From the NCBI RefSeq assembly GCF_937123735.1, contig NZ_CAKZKL010000028.1, forward strand, positions 62,001-126,000: 64,000 bases of DNA, given 5' to 3'. How positions within the stretch are numbered: position 1 is the stretch's first letter; each line of letters begins with the position of its first letter. The position numbers and the translations under genes are program-made. The notes below the pieces were generated by a model, which saw nothing but the letters and a program-made list of their open reading frames with translations, ran no database searches and was not told the origin of the DNA. The DNA comes from an uncultured Lentibacter sp. (GTDB lineage Bacteria; Pseudomonadota; Alphaproteobacteria; Rhodobacterales; Rhodobacteraceae). Below, in pieces: positions 47,295 through 57,445 of the stretch.

Positions 47295-48211
47295 ACCGCA
47301 CGCTTGGCTCTGTTTTGGCGCTGTTGCTCATGGGCGCAGGCTGGGGCGTGACGGCGCCTTTGTCAAAACTTGCGGTTTCGACGGGGCACCAGCCTTTGGG
47401 GCTGGTGTTTTGGCAAATGTTCGTGGCGGCCTTGCTGTTGGGTGCAATTGTTTGGGCCCGGGGCGGGCGGCTGCGCCTGGGGCGGCGGCAGGTTGTTTTA
47501 TATGTGGCGATCGCGCTTTTGGGGACAATTTTTCCAAATTCGGCCAGCTACCGTGCGGCGGCGCATTTGCCTGCGGGGGTGATGTCGATTGTGATCGCCA
47601 TGGTGCCGATGTTTGCCTTTCCCATCGCGCTGGCTTTGGGGCTGGACCGGTTCAGCCTGGCGCGTCTCTTGGGGCTTTGCCTCGGGCTGGGCGGGGTGGC
47701 GCTTTTGGTGGGGCCTGAGGCGAGCTTACCGGAGCGGGCCATGGTGGCCTTTATTCCGCTCGCGTTGATTGCACCGTTTTTCTACGGGATCGAAGGAAAT
47801 TTCGTGGCGAAATTTGGCACTGCGGGGCTGGACCCGATTGCGGTTTTGTTCGGGGCATCTGTTTTTGGCGCGGCCTTCAGCCTGCCTTTGGCGCTGGGGT
47901 TTGGCCATTGGGTGAATCCCTTGGCGCAGCCAGGGCTGGCGGAGGCGGCGTTGCTGGCCAGTGCGCTCATCCATGCGCTTGTCTATTCGGCCTATGTTTG
48001 GATGGTCGGGCGCGCGGGGGCTGTCTTTGCGGCGCAGGTGGCCTATCTGGTGACAATTTTTGGTGTCGGGTGGTCGATGCTGTTGTTGGGAGAGGCCTAT
48101 TCGGCCTATATTTGGGGTGCGCTTGGGCTGATGTTGGCCGGCATGTTTTTGGTGCAGCCGCGGGACCCGGAAGAATTTGGACGCGGCGGGCCGGCCTGTG
48201 AGCGTGAGTGA
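47291..48211 (+). CDS. DMT superfamily transporter (EamA domain)
   Basis: TTG start LNRTLGSVLALLLMGAGWGVTAPLSKLAVSTGHQPLGLVFWQM, overlapping previous stop. Confidence 0.85.
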   Translation: MNRTLGSVLALLLMGAGWGVTAPLSKLAVSTGHQPLGLVFWQMFVAALLLGAIVWARGGRLRLGRRQVVLYVAIALLGTIFPNSASYRAAAHLPAGVMSIVIAMVPMFAFPIALALGLDRFSLARLLGLCLGLGGVALLVGPEASLPERAMVAFIPLALIAPFFYGIEGNFVAKFGTAGLDPIAVLFGASVFGAAFSLPLALGFGHWVNPLAQPGLAEAALLASALIHALVYSAYVWMVGRAGAVFAAQVAYLVTIFGVGWSMLLLGEAYSAYIWGALGLMLAGMFLVQPRDPEEFGRGGPACERE

Positions 48212-48235
48212 AGAGTATGAAAAGGGCAGGGCGAT

Positions 48236-50014
48236 ATGGGTGTGTTGGAACTGAGCCAGACAACTGAGGCCGTGTTGGCGCTGGGTGTTGTCCTTGTGAT
48301 GTTTGTGCTCTTTGTGCGCGAGACTTATCCCACCGAGGTGACCGCGATTTCGGGGGCGGCTGTGATGCTGCTGTTGGGGCTGTTGCCCTACGAGGACGCT
48401 TTGGAGGTTTTGTCAAACCCGGCGCCCTGGACGATTGCGGCCATGTTTGTGGTGATGGGGGCTTTGGTGCGCACGGGGGCTCTGGAGGCCTTCACCAGCG
48501 TGGCCGACAGGCTGGCGGCGACAAACCCTGCTCTGGCGATTGGCCTTTTGATGGGATTTGTGGTTGTGGCCTCAGCTTTTGTTTCAAACACGCCCGTGGT
48601 TGTGGTGATGATTCCGGTGTTTGTGCAGCTGGCCAAGACCATGGGGTTCTCCGCTTCAAAGCTGCTGATCCCGCTGTCTTATGCGGCCATCTTGGGGGGC
48701 ACATTGACCCTGATCGGGACCTCGACCAACCTTTTGGTGGACGGTGTGGCGCGGGCCAATGGGCAGGCGGCTTTCACGATCTTTGAGGTGACGCCGTTGG
48801 GGATTGTTCTTGTGATCTGGGGCATGATTTATCTGCGTTTCATTGCGCCGCTGCTTTTGCCGGAGCGCGACAGTATGGCGAGCCTGCTCAGCACCCGTTC
48901 CAAGATGAAATTTTTCACCGAGGCGGTGATCCCGCCGGAGAGCAACCTGATCGGGCGGGAGGTGACCGGGGTTCAGCTCTTCAAGCGTGATGGTGTGCGC
49001 CTGATTGATGTTGTGCGCGGGGATGCCTCGTTGCGGCGCAATTTGGCCGGGGTGCGCTTGCAGGTGGGTGACCGTGTGGTCTTGCGCACCGAGATGACCG
49101 AGCTGCTCAGTTTGCAAAGCAACAAGGAGCTGAAACGGGTGGATCAGGTATCGGCGGTTGAGACAACCACCGTTGAGGTTTTGATCACGCCGGGGGCGCG
49201 GATGGTTGGGCGCAAGCTGGGGGCGCTGCGTTTGCGGCGGCGCTATGGCGTGTATGCCCTGGCGGTGCACCGGCGTAACCAGAACATCGGATTGCAATTG
49301 GATGAGCTTGTTGTGCGGGTGGGCGATACGCTTTTGCTGGAAGGGGCTCCGGATGACATTCACCGCCTCGCGGCGGATATGGAGCTGGTAGAGGTGAACC
49401 AACCGCAGGCCCGCGCCTATCGGCGTGGCCATGCGCCGCTGGCGCTTCTGGTGATGTTTGGCCTTGTTTTGCTGGCCGGTCTGGGGGCGGCGCCCATTTT
49501 TCTGCTTGCGGTTTTGGCGGTGGCGATTGTTCTGTTGTCGCGCTGTATTGATGCGGAGGAGGCCTTTTCCTTTATTGACGGACGGCTGCTGGCGCTGATC
49601 TTTTCCATGCTGGCCATTGGGGCGGCCCTGCAGGCCACGGGAGCTGTTGAAATGATCGTGCGTGCCGTGGCGCCTGTGCTGTCGGTCTTGCCGCCGTTTC
49701 TGATCATCTGGGCGATTTATCTGCTGACCTCGGTGCTGACCGAGCTTGTGAGCAACAATGCGGTGGCCGTTGTGATCACGCCGGTGGCAATCGGTTTGGC
49801 GACGGCGCTGGGGATTGATGCGCGGCCCCTGATTGTGGCGGTGATGGTGGCGGCGAGTGCCTCCTTTGCCACGCCGATCGGTTATCAGACCAATATGCTG
49901 GTTTACGGACCGGGGGGGTACAAGTTCACGGATTTCATGCGCGTGGGCATTCCTTTGAACCTCTCGGTGGGGCTGTTGGCTTCCGCGCTCATTCCGCTGA
50001 TCTGGCCGCTTTAG
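48236..50014 (+). CDS. SLC13 family permease with TrkA-C domains
   Basis: 592 aa; GGTLTLIGTSTNLLVDGVARANG; ELVSNNAVAVVITPVAIGLA; central RCK_C-like segments. Confidence 0.92.
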   Translation: MGVLELSQTTEAVLALGVVLVMFVLFVRETYPTEVTAISGAAVMLLLGLLPYEDALEVLSNPAPWTIAAMFVVMGALVRTGALEAFTSVADRLAATNPALAIGLLMGFVVVASAFVSNTPVVVVMIPVFVQLAKTMGFSASKLLIPLSYAAILGGTLTLIGTSTNLLVDGVARANGQAAFTIFEVTPLGIVLVIWGMIYLRFIAPLLLPERDSMASLLSTRSKMKFFTEAVIPPESNLIGREVTGVQLFKRDGVRLIDVVRGDASLRRNLAGVRLQVGDRVVLRTEMTELLSLQSNKELKRVDQVSAVETTTVEVLITPGARMVGRKLGALRLRRRYGVYALAVHRRNQNIGLQLDELVVRVGDTLLLEGAPDDIHRLAADMELVEVNQPQARAYRRGHAPLALLVMFGLVLLAGLGAAPIFLLAVLAVAIVLLSRCIDAEEAFSFIDGRLLALIFSMLAIGAALQATGAVEMIVRAVAPVLSVLPPFLIIWAIYLLTSVLTELVSNNAVAVVITPVAIGLATALGIDARPLIVAVMVAASASFATPIGYQTNMLVYGPGGYKFTDFMRVGIPLNLSVGLLASALIPLIWPL

Positions 50015-50019
50015 AGCTT

Positions 50020-50103
50020 TCGAATTTGGCTGCGCCAAATCCGACCGGTGCGAGGGGCCAGCCCCTCGCGCTCCCCGGGATATTTGGGGCAATAAGAAAG
50101 GGA
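50020..50103 (+). repeat. Intergenic modular repeat element, copy I
   Basis: TCGAATTTGGCTGCGCCAAATCCGACCGG + GCGAGGGGCCAGCCCCTCGC + GCTCCCCGGGATATTTGGGGCAATAAGAAAGGG. Confidence 0.85.
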
Positions 50104-50116
50104 TTTTTAGGCGGGT

Positions 50117-51889
50117 CTAGAGAGGCCAGAAGATCAGGATCAGCGGGATGGAGACCACGACCACGATGATTTCGAGCGGCAGGCCCATGCGCCAGTAATC
50201 TGCGAAGCGATAACCGCCCGGACCGAGGATGAGCGTGTTGTTTTTGTGACCTATGGGGGTGAGGAACGCCGAGGAGGCGGCCACGGCCACGGCCATGAGG
50301 AAGGGATCAGGAGAGACTTCAAGGGCGCGGGCCATTTCGATGCCCACGGGTGCGGCGACGATTGTTGTCGCGGTGTTGTTGAGCACATCCGAGAGTGTCA
50401 TGGTGACGATCATCAGCACCGTCAGGATGGCCCAGGGGGGCATGGTTTGGGTGATGTTGAGCAGCGCGCCTGCGAGGAGCTCGGTTCCGCCTGAGTTTTC
50501 AAGCGCGGCGCCCAGAGGGATCATCGAGCCGAGGAGCACCACCACGGGCCAGTTGATGTGATCATAAAGCTCGGAGAGCGGCAGAATTTTGAACAGGATA
50601 TAGGCTACGACCACCCCCCCGAGTGCGATGGGCAGGTAGAGCAGCCCCAGCGAGGCGGCGGCCACGGCGGCGACAAAGAGACCAATGGCGAGCCATGTCT
50701 TGCTGTCTTGGGTCACGGCAAGGCCGCGATCGGCCAGCGGCAGGCAGCCAAGCCAGTCTGTGACCTCGGGGCCTGTGCCTTGGGGCACGAGCAAAAGCAG
50801 GATGTCGCCGGCCTGCACCTCGGTTTTGCGGATCTGGCTGGTGATGCGGCGGCCTTTGCGGGAAATGCCCATGAGCACGGTTTGTTTGCGCCAGGACAGG
50901 CCCAAGCTGAGTGCGCTTTTGCCCGCGATACGCGCTTCGGCGGGCACCACCACTTCGATGAGGTCAAGCCCTTCGTTGGCGGCTTTGAGGCGTTCTTCGC
51001 GGGTTTTGTCGGCAAAGGCAAGCCCGAGGGTGGCGCGAAATTCATCCAGCGCATCGGGGCTGGCCTCCAGCACCAGCACGTCATGTTCCTGCAAGTGCGC
51101 GTTGCGCGCCGCGCCATAGTGGCGTTTGCCGTTGCGCATGAGGCCGAGGATGGCGACATCGGCCTGTTCGGCGGCCTCTTCAAGCTCGGCGAGGCGTTTG
51201 CCGATCTGTTTGCAGCCCTTTGGCACGGTGAGCTCTGCGATATAGGCGGACATATCACCCACGGCTTTGAGGGCATCTGCGCGATTGGGGATGAGGCGCC
51301 AGCCGATCAGCGCGACAAAGAGCAGCCCTGCCAGCGCCGTGAGCCCGCCGACGGGGGCGAAATCAAACATGGAAAAAGGCTCGCCCGTGGCATCCCCGCG
51401 GATGGAGGCGATGATGATATTGGGCGGCGTGCCGATGAGGGTGGCCATGCCGCCAAGGATTGTCGCAAAGGACAGTGGCATGAGCGAGAGGCCCGGCGCG
51501 CGGCCCGCTTTGCGCGCGGTCTGGATATCAACAGGCATGAGCAGGGCCAGCGCGGCCACGTTGTTCATGAAGCCCGAGAGCAGCCCGCCCACGCTGCCCA
51601 TGATGGCGATATGCGCGCCAAGGCTGCGGCTGTTGTCAATCAGGGTTCGGGTGATGAGATAGATGGCGCCAGAGCGCACGAGGCCCGCCGACACCACCAA
51701 CACCAGCGCCACAACGATTGTCGCCGGATGGCCAAATCCCGCAAAGGCTGCATCGGTTTGGACAACGCCCAGGGACACGCCCAGCATCAGGGCTGCAAAG
51801 GCCACGAGATCATAGCGCCAGCGGCCCCAGAGCAAGAGCGCGAAAACGCCACCAAAGAGCGCGAAGAGGATGATCTGGTCTTGTGTCAT
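50117..51889 (-). CDS. SLC13 family permease with TrkA-C domains
   Basis: 590 aa; [47 protein letters not shown]. Confidence 0.92.
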   Translation of the reverse strand: MTQDQIILFALFGGVFALLLWGRWRYDLVAFAALMLGVSLGVVQTDAAFAGFGHPATIVVALVLVVSAGLVRSGAIYLITRTLIDNSRSLGAHIAIMGSVGGLLSGFMNNVAALALLMPVDIQTARKAGRAPGLSLMPLSFATILGGMATLIGTPPNIIIASIRGDATGEPFSMFDFAPVGGLTALAGLLFVALIGWRLIPNRADALKAVGDMSAYIAELTVPKGCKQIGKRLAELEEAAEQADVAILGLMRNGKRHYGAARNAHLQEHDVLVLEASPDALDEFRATLGLAFADKTREERLKAANEGLDLIEVVVPAEARIAGKSALSLGLSWRKQTVLMGISRKGRRITSQIRKTEVQAGDILLLLVPQGTGPEVTDWLGCLPLADRGLAVTQDSKTWLAIGLFVAAVAAASLGLLYLPIALGGVVVAYILFKILPLSELYDHINWPVVVLLGSMIPLGAALENSGGTELLAGALLNITQTMPPWAILTVLMIVTMTLSDVLNNTATTIVAAPVGIEMARALEVSPDPFLMAVAVAASSAFLTPIGHKNNTLILGPGGYRFADYWRMGLPLEIIVVVVSIPLILIFWPL

Positions 51890-52042
51890 GAGCCAAGCCT
51901 AGCGCGAGGCTGGGGCGATTTGCACGGGGAAATATGCCTCTGCGCTTCCTTTGGGCACCGGCGGGTGCAGGAATGGTTGAACAGCCCCCCTGCGATCCCT
52001 TATAGAGTGCGCAAGAATTTATCGGGTTATCAGGAGCAAACC

Positions 52043-52792
52043 ATGGCAGGCCATTCCAAATGGGCAAATATTCAGCACCGTAAAGGGCGTCAGGACAAGC
52101 TGCGCTCCAAGCTTTTCTCCAAGCTCTCCAAGGAGATCACGGTGGCCGCAAAGATGGGTGACCCTGATCCGGAGAAAAACCCCCGCCTGCGTCTGGCGGT
52201 GAAAGAGGCCAAGGGCCAGTCTATGCCCAAGGACAATATCGAACGGGCAATCAAGAAGGCTGTTGGTGGCGAGGGCGAGGCCTATGAAGAGATCCGCTAT
52301 GAAGGCTATGGGCCCAATGGTGTTGCGGTGATTGTCGAGACGATGACCGACAACCGCAACCGCACCGCCAGCAATGTGCGCTCGCTTTTTACCAAACATG
52401 GCGGCAACCTTGGCGAAACAGGCTCTGTGGGCTTCATGTTTGATCGCAAGGGGGCGGTGCGTTATCCGGCCACTGTGGGGGATGCGGACACCGTTATGAT
52501 GGCCGCGATCGAGGCTGGTGCCGAGGATGTGGAAAGCGGTGAAGAGGAACACATAATCTGGTGTGCTGACACGGATTTGAACGAGGTGTCAAACGCGCTT
52601 GAGGCCGCGCTGGGCGAGAGCGAGAGCACAAAGCTTGTCTGGCGGCCCACGACCACGACAGAAATGGGCTTTGAGGAGATGCAAAAGCTCATGCGCCTGA
52701 TGGATGCGTTGGAAGATGATGACGATGTGCAGACTGTGACCACAAATTTTGAAGCTTCAGACGCGGTTATGGCGCAGCTCGACGAGGCTTGA
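52043..52792 (+). CDS. yebC: YebC/PmpR family transcriptional regulator
   Basis: [73 protein letters not shown]. Confidence 0.97.
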   Translation: MAGHSKWANIQHRKGRQDKLRSKLFSKLSKEITVAAKMGDPDPEKNPRLRLAVKEAKGQSMPKDNIERAIKKAVGGEGEAYEEIRYEGYGPNGVAVIVETMTDNRNRTASNVRSLFTKHGGNLGETGSVGFMFDRKGAVRYPATVGDADTVMMAAIEAGAEDVESGEEEHIIWCADTDLNEVSNALEAALGESESTKLVWRPTTTTEMGFEEMQKLMRLMDALEDDDDVQTVTTNFEASDAVMAQLDEA

Positions 52793-52816
52793 GCCGCCTG
52801 TGGCCAGCGCGCTGTT

Positions 52817-53722
52817 TCAGAGGCGTTGGCCCCCAAGAGGCTCTAGCGCCTTTTTTGCGTGCCGGCGCAGTCGGGCGGTGATCTGAGACAGCGCCGGCGA
52901 AACTATGCGGCTGACTTGCCAATAAAGCGGCCTGTCATAGTGGCTGTTTGGCAGCAGCGCGACCAGCTTGCCCTCTGCAAGATATGGGGCCGCGAGGCCA
53001 AGCGGATTGAGCGACCAACCAAGCCCGGCAACTGTGGCTCCAAGAAAGCCTGTGGTGGACGGCACAAGATGAACAGGAGGGCGCAGCCCCGGCCTGACAT
53101 GCTGTGCGAGCCAGTTGTGTTGTAAATCATCATGGGCTGAAAATTGCAACATGGGGGCCTGCGCCAAAGCTTCGGGGGTTGGGCCGAGCGCAAGCCATCG
53201 GCGCAAGAAGCCCGGTGACGCCGTGGCGACATAACGCAGCGCACCGAGCGCGACGACATCGCAGCCGCGCACCGGCTTTGCCTGTGTTGTCAGCGCGGCC
53301 ATGACCTCGCCCCTTCGCAGCCTGTCAGCCGAGACGCTCTCGTCATCGACCAACAGCTCAAAGCTGTATTGCGCGCTGCTATCAAGCGCGGCGGGGAGCC
53401 AGGTTGCCAGGCTGTCGGCATTGACGGCGAGGCGGATGCGGCGCGGGCTCTCTGTGGCCTGATCATCCAAACCAAGCGTGCGGGCCAGATTGGCCTCCAT
53501 CAGCGCGACGGCGTCAGCGTGGGCTGCGAGCCTGAGACCGGCGGCTGTGCCTCGGCAGGGGCTGGCGCGCTCTACCAGAACAGATCCGAAGCTGTCCTCC
53601 AGGGCCTTGAGCCGCTGGGAGACGGCGGATTGGGTGAGCCCTAGGGAGTCTGCGGCGGCCTCAAAGCTGCCGAGGCGCAGAATTTCGGCGAGGGCCGCGA
53701 GGTGTTTGGGATCGAGTGACAT
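52817..53722 (-). CDS. argP: LysR family regulator, ArgP/LysG type
   Basis: 301 aa; LDPKHLAALAEILRLGSFEAAADSLGLTQSAVSQRLKALEDSFGSVLVER; divergent from argO/lysE. Confidence 0.9.
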   Translation of the reverse strand: MSLDPKHLAALAEILRLGSFEAAADSLGLTQSAVSQRLKALEDSFGSVLVERASPCRGTAAGLRLAAHADAVALMEANLARTLGLDDQATESPRRIRLAVNADSLATWLPAALDSSAQYSFELLVDDESVSADRLRRGEVMAALTTQAKPVRGCDVVALGALRYVATASPGFLRRWLALGPTPEALAQAPMLQFSAHDDLQHNWLAQHVRPGLRPPVHLVPSTTGFLGATVAGLGWSLNPLGLAAPYLAEGKLVALLPNSHYDRPLYWQVSRIVSPALSQITARLRRHAKKALEPLGGQRL

Positions 53723-53809
53723 TAGAAATTCTTATTTATGAGGAAGAAAGTTAATTTGTTTTATCCCGCTGCTCCGCATATCCCTAGGGAAATTTGGAGG
53801 CCTAAAATT

Positions 53810-54403
53810 ATGCAGGCAGCTTTTGCCGGGTTTGCGCTCGGGTTTTCGCTTATTTTGGCCATAGGGGCGCAAAACGCCTTTGTGCTCCGGCAGGGGATTC
53901 GGGGGGAATTTGTCTTTGCGACCTGCGCCACCTGCGCGGTTTCGGACGCGCTGTTGATTGCTGCGGGGGTGACGGGCTTTGGTGCGCTCGCCGAGGCGCT
54001 GCCCTGGCTTGAAACTGCGATGCGCTTTGGGGGTGCGGCCTTTCTTTTCTGGTATGGGCTGCGCAACTTTGGTGCGGCCTGGCGAGGCGGACAAAGGCTC
54101 GACACCGAGGGGCGCGCGCAGAGCGCGCTGGCGGGGGTGTTGAGCACAGTGTTGATGCTGACCTGGCTCAATCCGCATGTCTATCTTGATACGGTTGTTC
54201 TTTTGGGGTCGATTTCTGCGCAATGGGACAACAAGCTCGGCTTTGCCCTTGGGGCTATGAGCGCAAGTTTTGTCTTCTTTTTCGCACTGGGCTACGGCGC
54301 AGGTTTTTTGCGGCCGCTTTTTGCACAGCCCCGATCCTGGCAGATCCTGGATGGGCTCGTGGGGCTGACGATGTGGGCGATTGCGTTGAAGCTGCTGCTG
54401 TGA
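53810..54403 (+). CDS. argO: LysE/ArgO family amino acid exporter
   Basis: MQAAFAGFALGFSLILAIGAQNAFVLRQGIRGEFVFATCATCAVSDALLIAAGVTGFG. Confidence 0.92.
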   Translation: MQAAFAGFALGFSLILAIGAQNAFVLRQGIRGEFVFATCATCAVSDALLIAAGVTGFGALAEALPWLETAMRFGGAAFLFWYGLRNFGAAWRGGQRLDTEGRAQSALAGVLSTVLMLTWLNPHVYLDTVVLLGSISAQWDNKLGFALGAMSASFVFFFALGYGAGFLRPLFAQPRSWQILDGLVGLTMWAIALKLLL

Positions 54404-54450
54404 GGGCTTTTGGCCTTGCAGGGGCCAAGGCTTCGTGGCTTTCTTAACAG

Positions 54451-55356
54451 ATGAATGAACCTCGCGCCTATCAGCCTGTCAAAGGTGTGTTCTGGATGCT
54501 CGTGACCGGGCTGTTGTTTGTCGGGGTGACGGCTCTTGTCAAGGTGAATGGCACCCGTATTCCGGCGGCGGAATCTGCCTTTCTGCGCTACGCAATGGGG
54601 CTGGTGTTCTTGCTCCCCATGATCGGAGCGCTGCGGCAATCGAGGCTCTCGTTGCGCCAGCATAAGCTTTTCTGGGCGCGTGGATTGGCGCATACGGGGG
54701 GCGTGGCGCTTTGGTTTTATGCCATGGCGCGCATTCCGATCGCGGATGTGACGGCTATGAATTATCTCGCGCCGGTTTATGTGACATTGGGGGCGGCGCT
54801 GTTTTTGGGCGAGAAGCTCGCGCTGCGGCGGATCCTTGCGGTGGTGGCGGCCCTTGTGGGGGCGCTGATAATTTTGCGGCCGGGGTTTCGCGAAGTCGGG
54901 ATGGGGCATTTGGCGATGCTCTTTGCGGCGGTTTTCTTTGCGGGCTCTTACCTGTTGGCCAAGCGGATGTCGGACGAAACCGGCCCTGCTGTTGTGGTGA
55001 GCATGTTGTCGCTGACTGTGACTGTCGGGCTTGCCCCGCTTGCGCTGGCAAACTGGGTATCGCCCACCGGAAGTGAGTTGGCGGTGCTGTTTGCTGTCGC
55101 GGCTTTGGCGACGGCGGGGCATTACACCATGTCCATGGCCTTTGCGGCGGCCCCTGTGACGGTGACGCAGCCTGTGAGCTTTTTGCAGCTGGTCTGGGCG
55201 ATTTTGCTGGGCGCAGTGTTTTTCGGCGAGGGTGTTGACCCCTGGGTTGTGGTTGGCGGTTTGGTTATTATCGGGTCGATCGCGTTCATCACCATGCGAG
55301 AGGCCGCGCTCAAACGCAAAATGCGCACGCCAGCTGTGCCGGCCACCAAGTTTTGA
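54451..55356 (+). CDS. DMT superfamily transporter (EamA domain)
   Basis: 301 aa; VKGVFWMLVTGLLFVGVTALVKVNGTRIPAAESAFLRYAMGLVFLLPM. Confidence 0.88.
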   Translation: MNEPRAYQPVKGVFWMLVTGLLFVGVTALVKVNGTRIPAAESAFLRYAMGLVFLLPMIGALRQSRLSLRQHKLFWARGLAHTGGVALWFYAMARIPIADVTAMNYLAPVYVTLGAALFLGEKLALRRILAVVAALVGALIILRPGFREVGMGHLAMLFAAVFFAGSYLLAKRMSDETGPAVVVSMLSLTVTVGLAPLALANWVSPTGSELAVLFAVAALATAGHYTMSMAFAAAPVTVTQPVSFLQLVWAILLGAVFFGEGVDPWVVVGGLVIIGSIAFITMREAALKRKMRTPAVPATKF

Positions 55357-55465
55357 AAACAGGGGCCTTGGCTGGGGCAGGCCGGGGGCGCCAGCCCTTG
55401 ATGGGACACCTGCGGTTGTATGCTCTTCAGGACAGGCGTTAAACGACACAGCCGCAGCGGCGCAC

Positions 55466-56497
55466 TCAAGCCTTTGGGGTGAGCAGGCGCGTGAGCACTG
55501 TGTTGCGCGTGATCTGGCCGATTGCCGCGCCGGCCTGCATGACCTTGAGGGGGCTGTCGCCGGCGTCAAAATGGGGCATCAGGGCAGACAGTTTGGTGTG
55601 TGCTGAAATGCTGCCGCGCGCGGCCGGGGTGAGCGGCTCCATCACATCCCGGGCGGTCAGCACGCCCAAGGGGTTCATCTGGGCCACGAAGTCCGCGACA
55701 TAGCTGTTGGCGGGATTGGTGTAGATGTCTTGAGGCGTGCCGCATTGGACGATGCGCCCACCCTCCATGATGGCGATGCGCCCGCCGATTTTGAAGGCCT
55801 CGTCCAGATCGTGGGACACAAAGATGATGGTGCGCCCAAGGCGCGCCTGAAGGTCAAGCAGCTCGTCTTGCAGGCGTGTGCGAATGAGCGGGTCGAGGGC
55901 GGAGAAGGGCTCATCCATCAACAGGATCGGGGCGCTGGTGGCGAAGGCCCGCGCCAGCCCGACACGTTGTTGCATCCCGCCGGAGAGTTCACCCACCTTG
56001 CGATCGGCCCATTCAGAGAGGCCGACAAGGGCCAGCTGCTCGCGCACTGTATCTGCGCGCGCAGACGGGCTTTGGCCGGCAAGTTCCAGCCCGAGGCCAA
56101 CGTTTTGGGCGACACTGCGCCATGGCAGCAAGCCAAAGTGTTGAAACACCATCGAGATTTGATGCAGGCGCAGGGCGCGCAACCGGGCCGGACTGGCTTG
56201 GGTGAGCGCGGTGGTTTCTGTTGCGCTGCGCACGAAAACCTCGCCGCGCACCACAGGGTTGAGGCCGTTGACCGCGCGCAGGAGCGTGGACTTTCCCGAG
56301 CCGGAAAGCCCCATCAGAACAAGTATTTCCCCCTGTCGCACGTCAAGGCTGCAATTGTGCACACCGAGCACTTGGCCCGTTGCGGCCTGTATCTCGGACC
56401 GGCTTTGGCCTGCATCCATGAGGGGCAGGGCGGTTTCGGGCTGGGTGCCGAAGACAATGGACACATTGTCAAAGGAGACGGCGATGTCAGAGTTCAT
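55466..56497 (-). CDS. choV: Choline/glycine betaine ABC transporter ATP-binding protein
   Basis: 343 aa; LMGLSGSGKSTLLRAVNGLNPVVRGEV; ELSGGMQQRVGLARAFA; CBS-like C-terminus. Confidence 0.92.
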   Translation of the reverse strand: MNSDIAVSFDNVSIVFGTQPETALPLMDAGQSRSEIQAATGQVLGVHNCSLDVRQGEILVLMGLSGSGKSTLLRAVNGLNPVVRGEVFVRSATETTALTQASPARLRALRLHQISMVFQHFGLLPWRSVAQNVGLGLELAGQSPSARADTVREQLALVGLSEWADRKVGELSGGMQQRVGLARAFATSAPILLMDEPFSALDPLIRTRLQDELLDLQARLGRTIIFVSHDLDEAFKIGGRIAIMEGGRIVQCGTPQDIYTNPANSYVADFVAQMNPLGVLTARDVMEPLTPAARGSISAHTKLSALMPHFDAGDSPLKVMQAGAAIGQITRNTVLTRLLTPKA

Positions 56498-57345
56498 GCC
56501 CGGGCCTCCACGCGCAGCATTCTGTCAAGGGCGATGGCAACCGCGACAATGACCAGCCCGCTTTCAAAGCCCAAAGCCGCGTTGACCGTGTTGAGCGCCC
56601 GCACGACCGGCACGCCCAACCCGTCTGCGCCCACGAGGGCCGCGATGACCACCATAGACAGAGAAAGCATGATGGTTTGGTTGAGGCCGGCCATGATTTG
56701 GGGCAGGGCCGAGGGCAGTTCGACCTTCCACAGCAGTTGGCGCGGGGTGGCTCCAAAGGCGCGGGCCGCTTCCAGAAGGGGCAGCGGGGTGCGCGAGATC
56801 CCCAGATGTGTGAGGCGAATGGGCGCTGGCAAGACAAATATAAAGGTTGCGACAAGCCCCGGGACCATGCCGATCCCAAACAGGACGATCATCGGGATGA
56901 GATAAACGAACGTCGGGATTGTCTGCATCATATCCAGAACCGGGAGCAAGGCTTGATAAACTTTCGGGCGGTGGGCGGCATAAATCCCGATGGGGACGCC
57001 GACCCCCATGCAGAACACCCCTGCAAAAAGGATGAGTGCGAGGCTCTCTGTGGCTTCTTCCCAGTAGCCTTGATTGAGGACGAAGCCAAAGCAAAGCGCC
57101 ACAATGACTGTGCGTTTCCAGCTGCGTTGCAACAGCCAGGTGAGGGCTGCAAACAGCGCGATCAGGGCCAAGGGATGTGGAAACTGGAGCACATCAAGCG
57201 CTGTATCTATGGCAGCGCTGAGGAGCGTTTCCAGCAGATCAAATGCGCCGCTGAAGCGGTCTGTGAGCGCGTCAAACCCCGCTGCAATGGCTTTGCCGAC
57301 GGTGAGTTTGCCGTTTGCGTCCAGCAGGGGGGAAAGCCATGTCAT
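56494..57345 (-). CDS. choW: Choline ABC transporter permease
   Basis: 283 aa; DMMQTIPTFVYLIPMIVLFGIGMVPGLVATFIFVLPAPIRLTHLGI. Confidence 0.92.
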   Translation of the reverse strand: MTWLSPLLDANGKLTVGKAIAAGFDALTDRFSGAFDLLETLLSAAIDTALDVLQFPHPLALIALFAALTWLLQRSWKRTVIVALCFGFVLNQGYWEEATESLALILFAGVFCMGVGVPIGIYAAHRPKVYQALLPVLDMMQTIPTFVYLIPMIVLFGIGMVPGLVATFIFVLPAPIRLTHLGISRTPLPLLEAARAFGATPRQLLWKVELPSALPQIMAGLNQTIMLSLSMVVIAALVGADGLGVPVVRALNTVNAALGFESGLVIVAVAIALDRMLRVEARA

Positions 57346-57399
57346 GCAAATTTGCCTTTGTTGTGTGGGAAAGCAGCGTTGGCAGGCGCCTCAGGGTGC

Positions 57400-57429
57400 A
57401 GAGCTGGCGCGCGGTGGCGCACCAGCTCT
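57400..57429 (-). other. Intercistronic hairpin between choX and choW
   Basis: AGAGCTGGCGCGC / GCGCACCAGCTCT, 13-nt arms with one mismatch, GGTG loop, no T-tract. Confidence 0.7.
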
Positions 57430-57445
57430 TTGGCATCAAAGGGGG

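Noticed and set aside
50558-52042. Long N-terminal part of the 744-aa plus ORF ahead of yebC
   Set aside because: Antisense to the SLC13 permease; yebC starts at [15 protein letters not shown] (52043).
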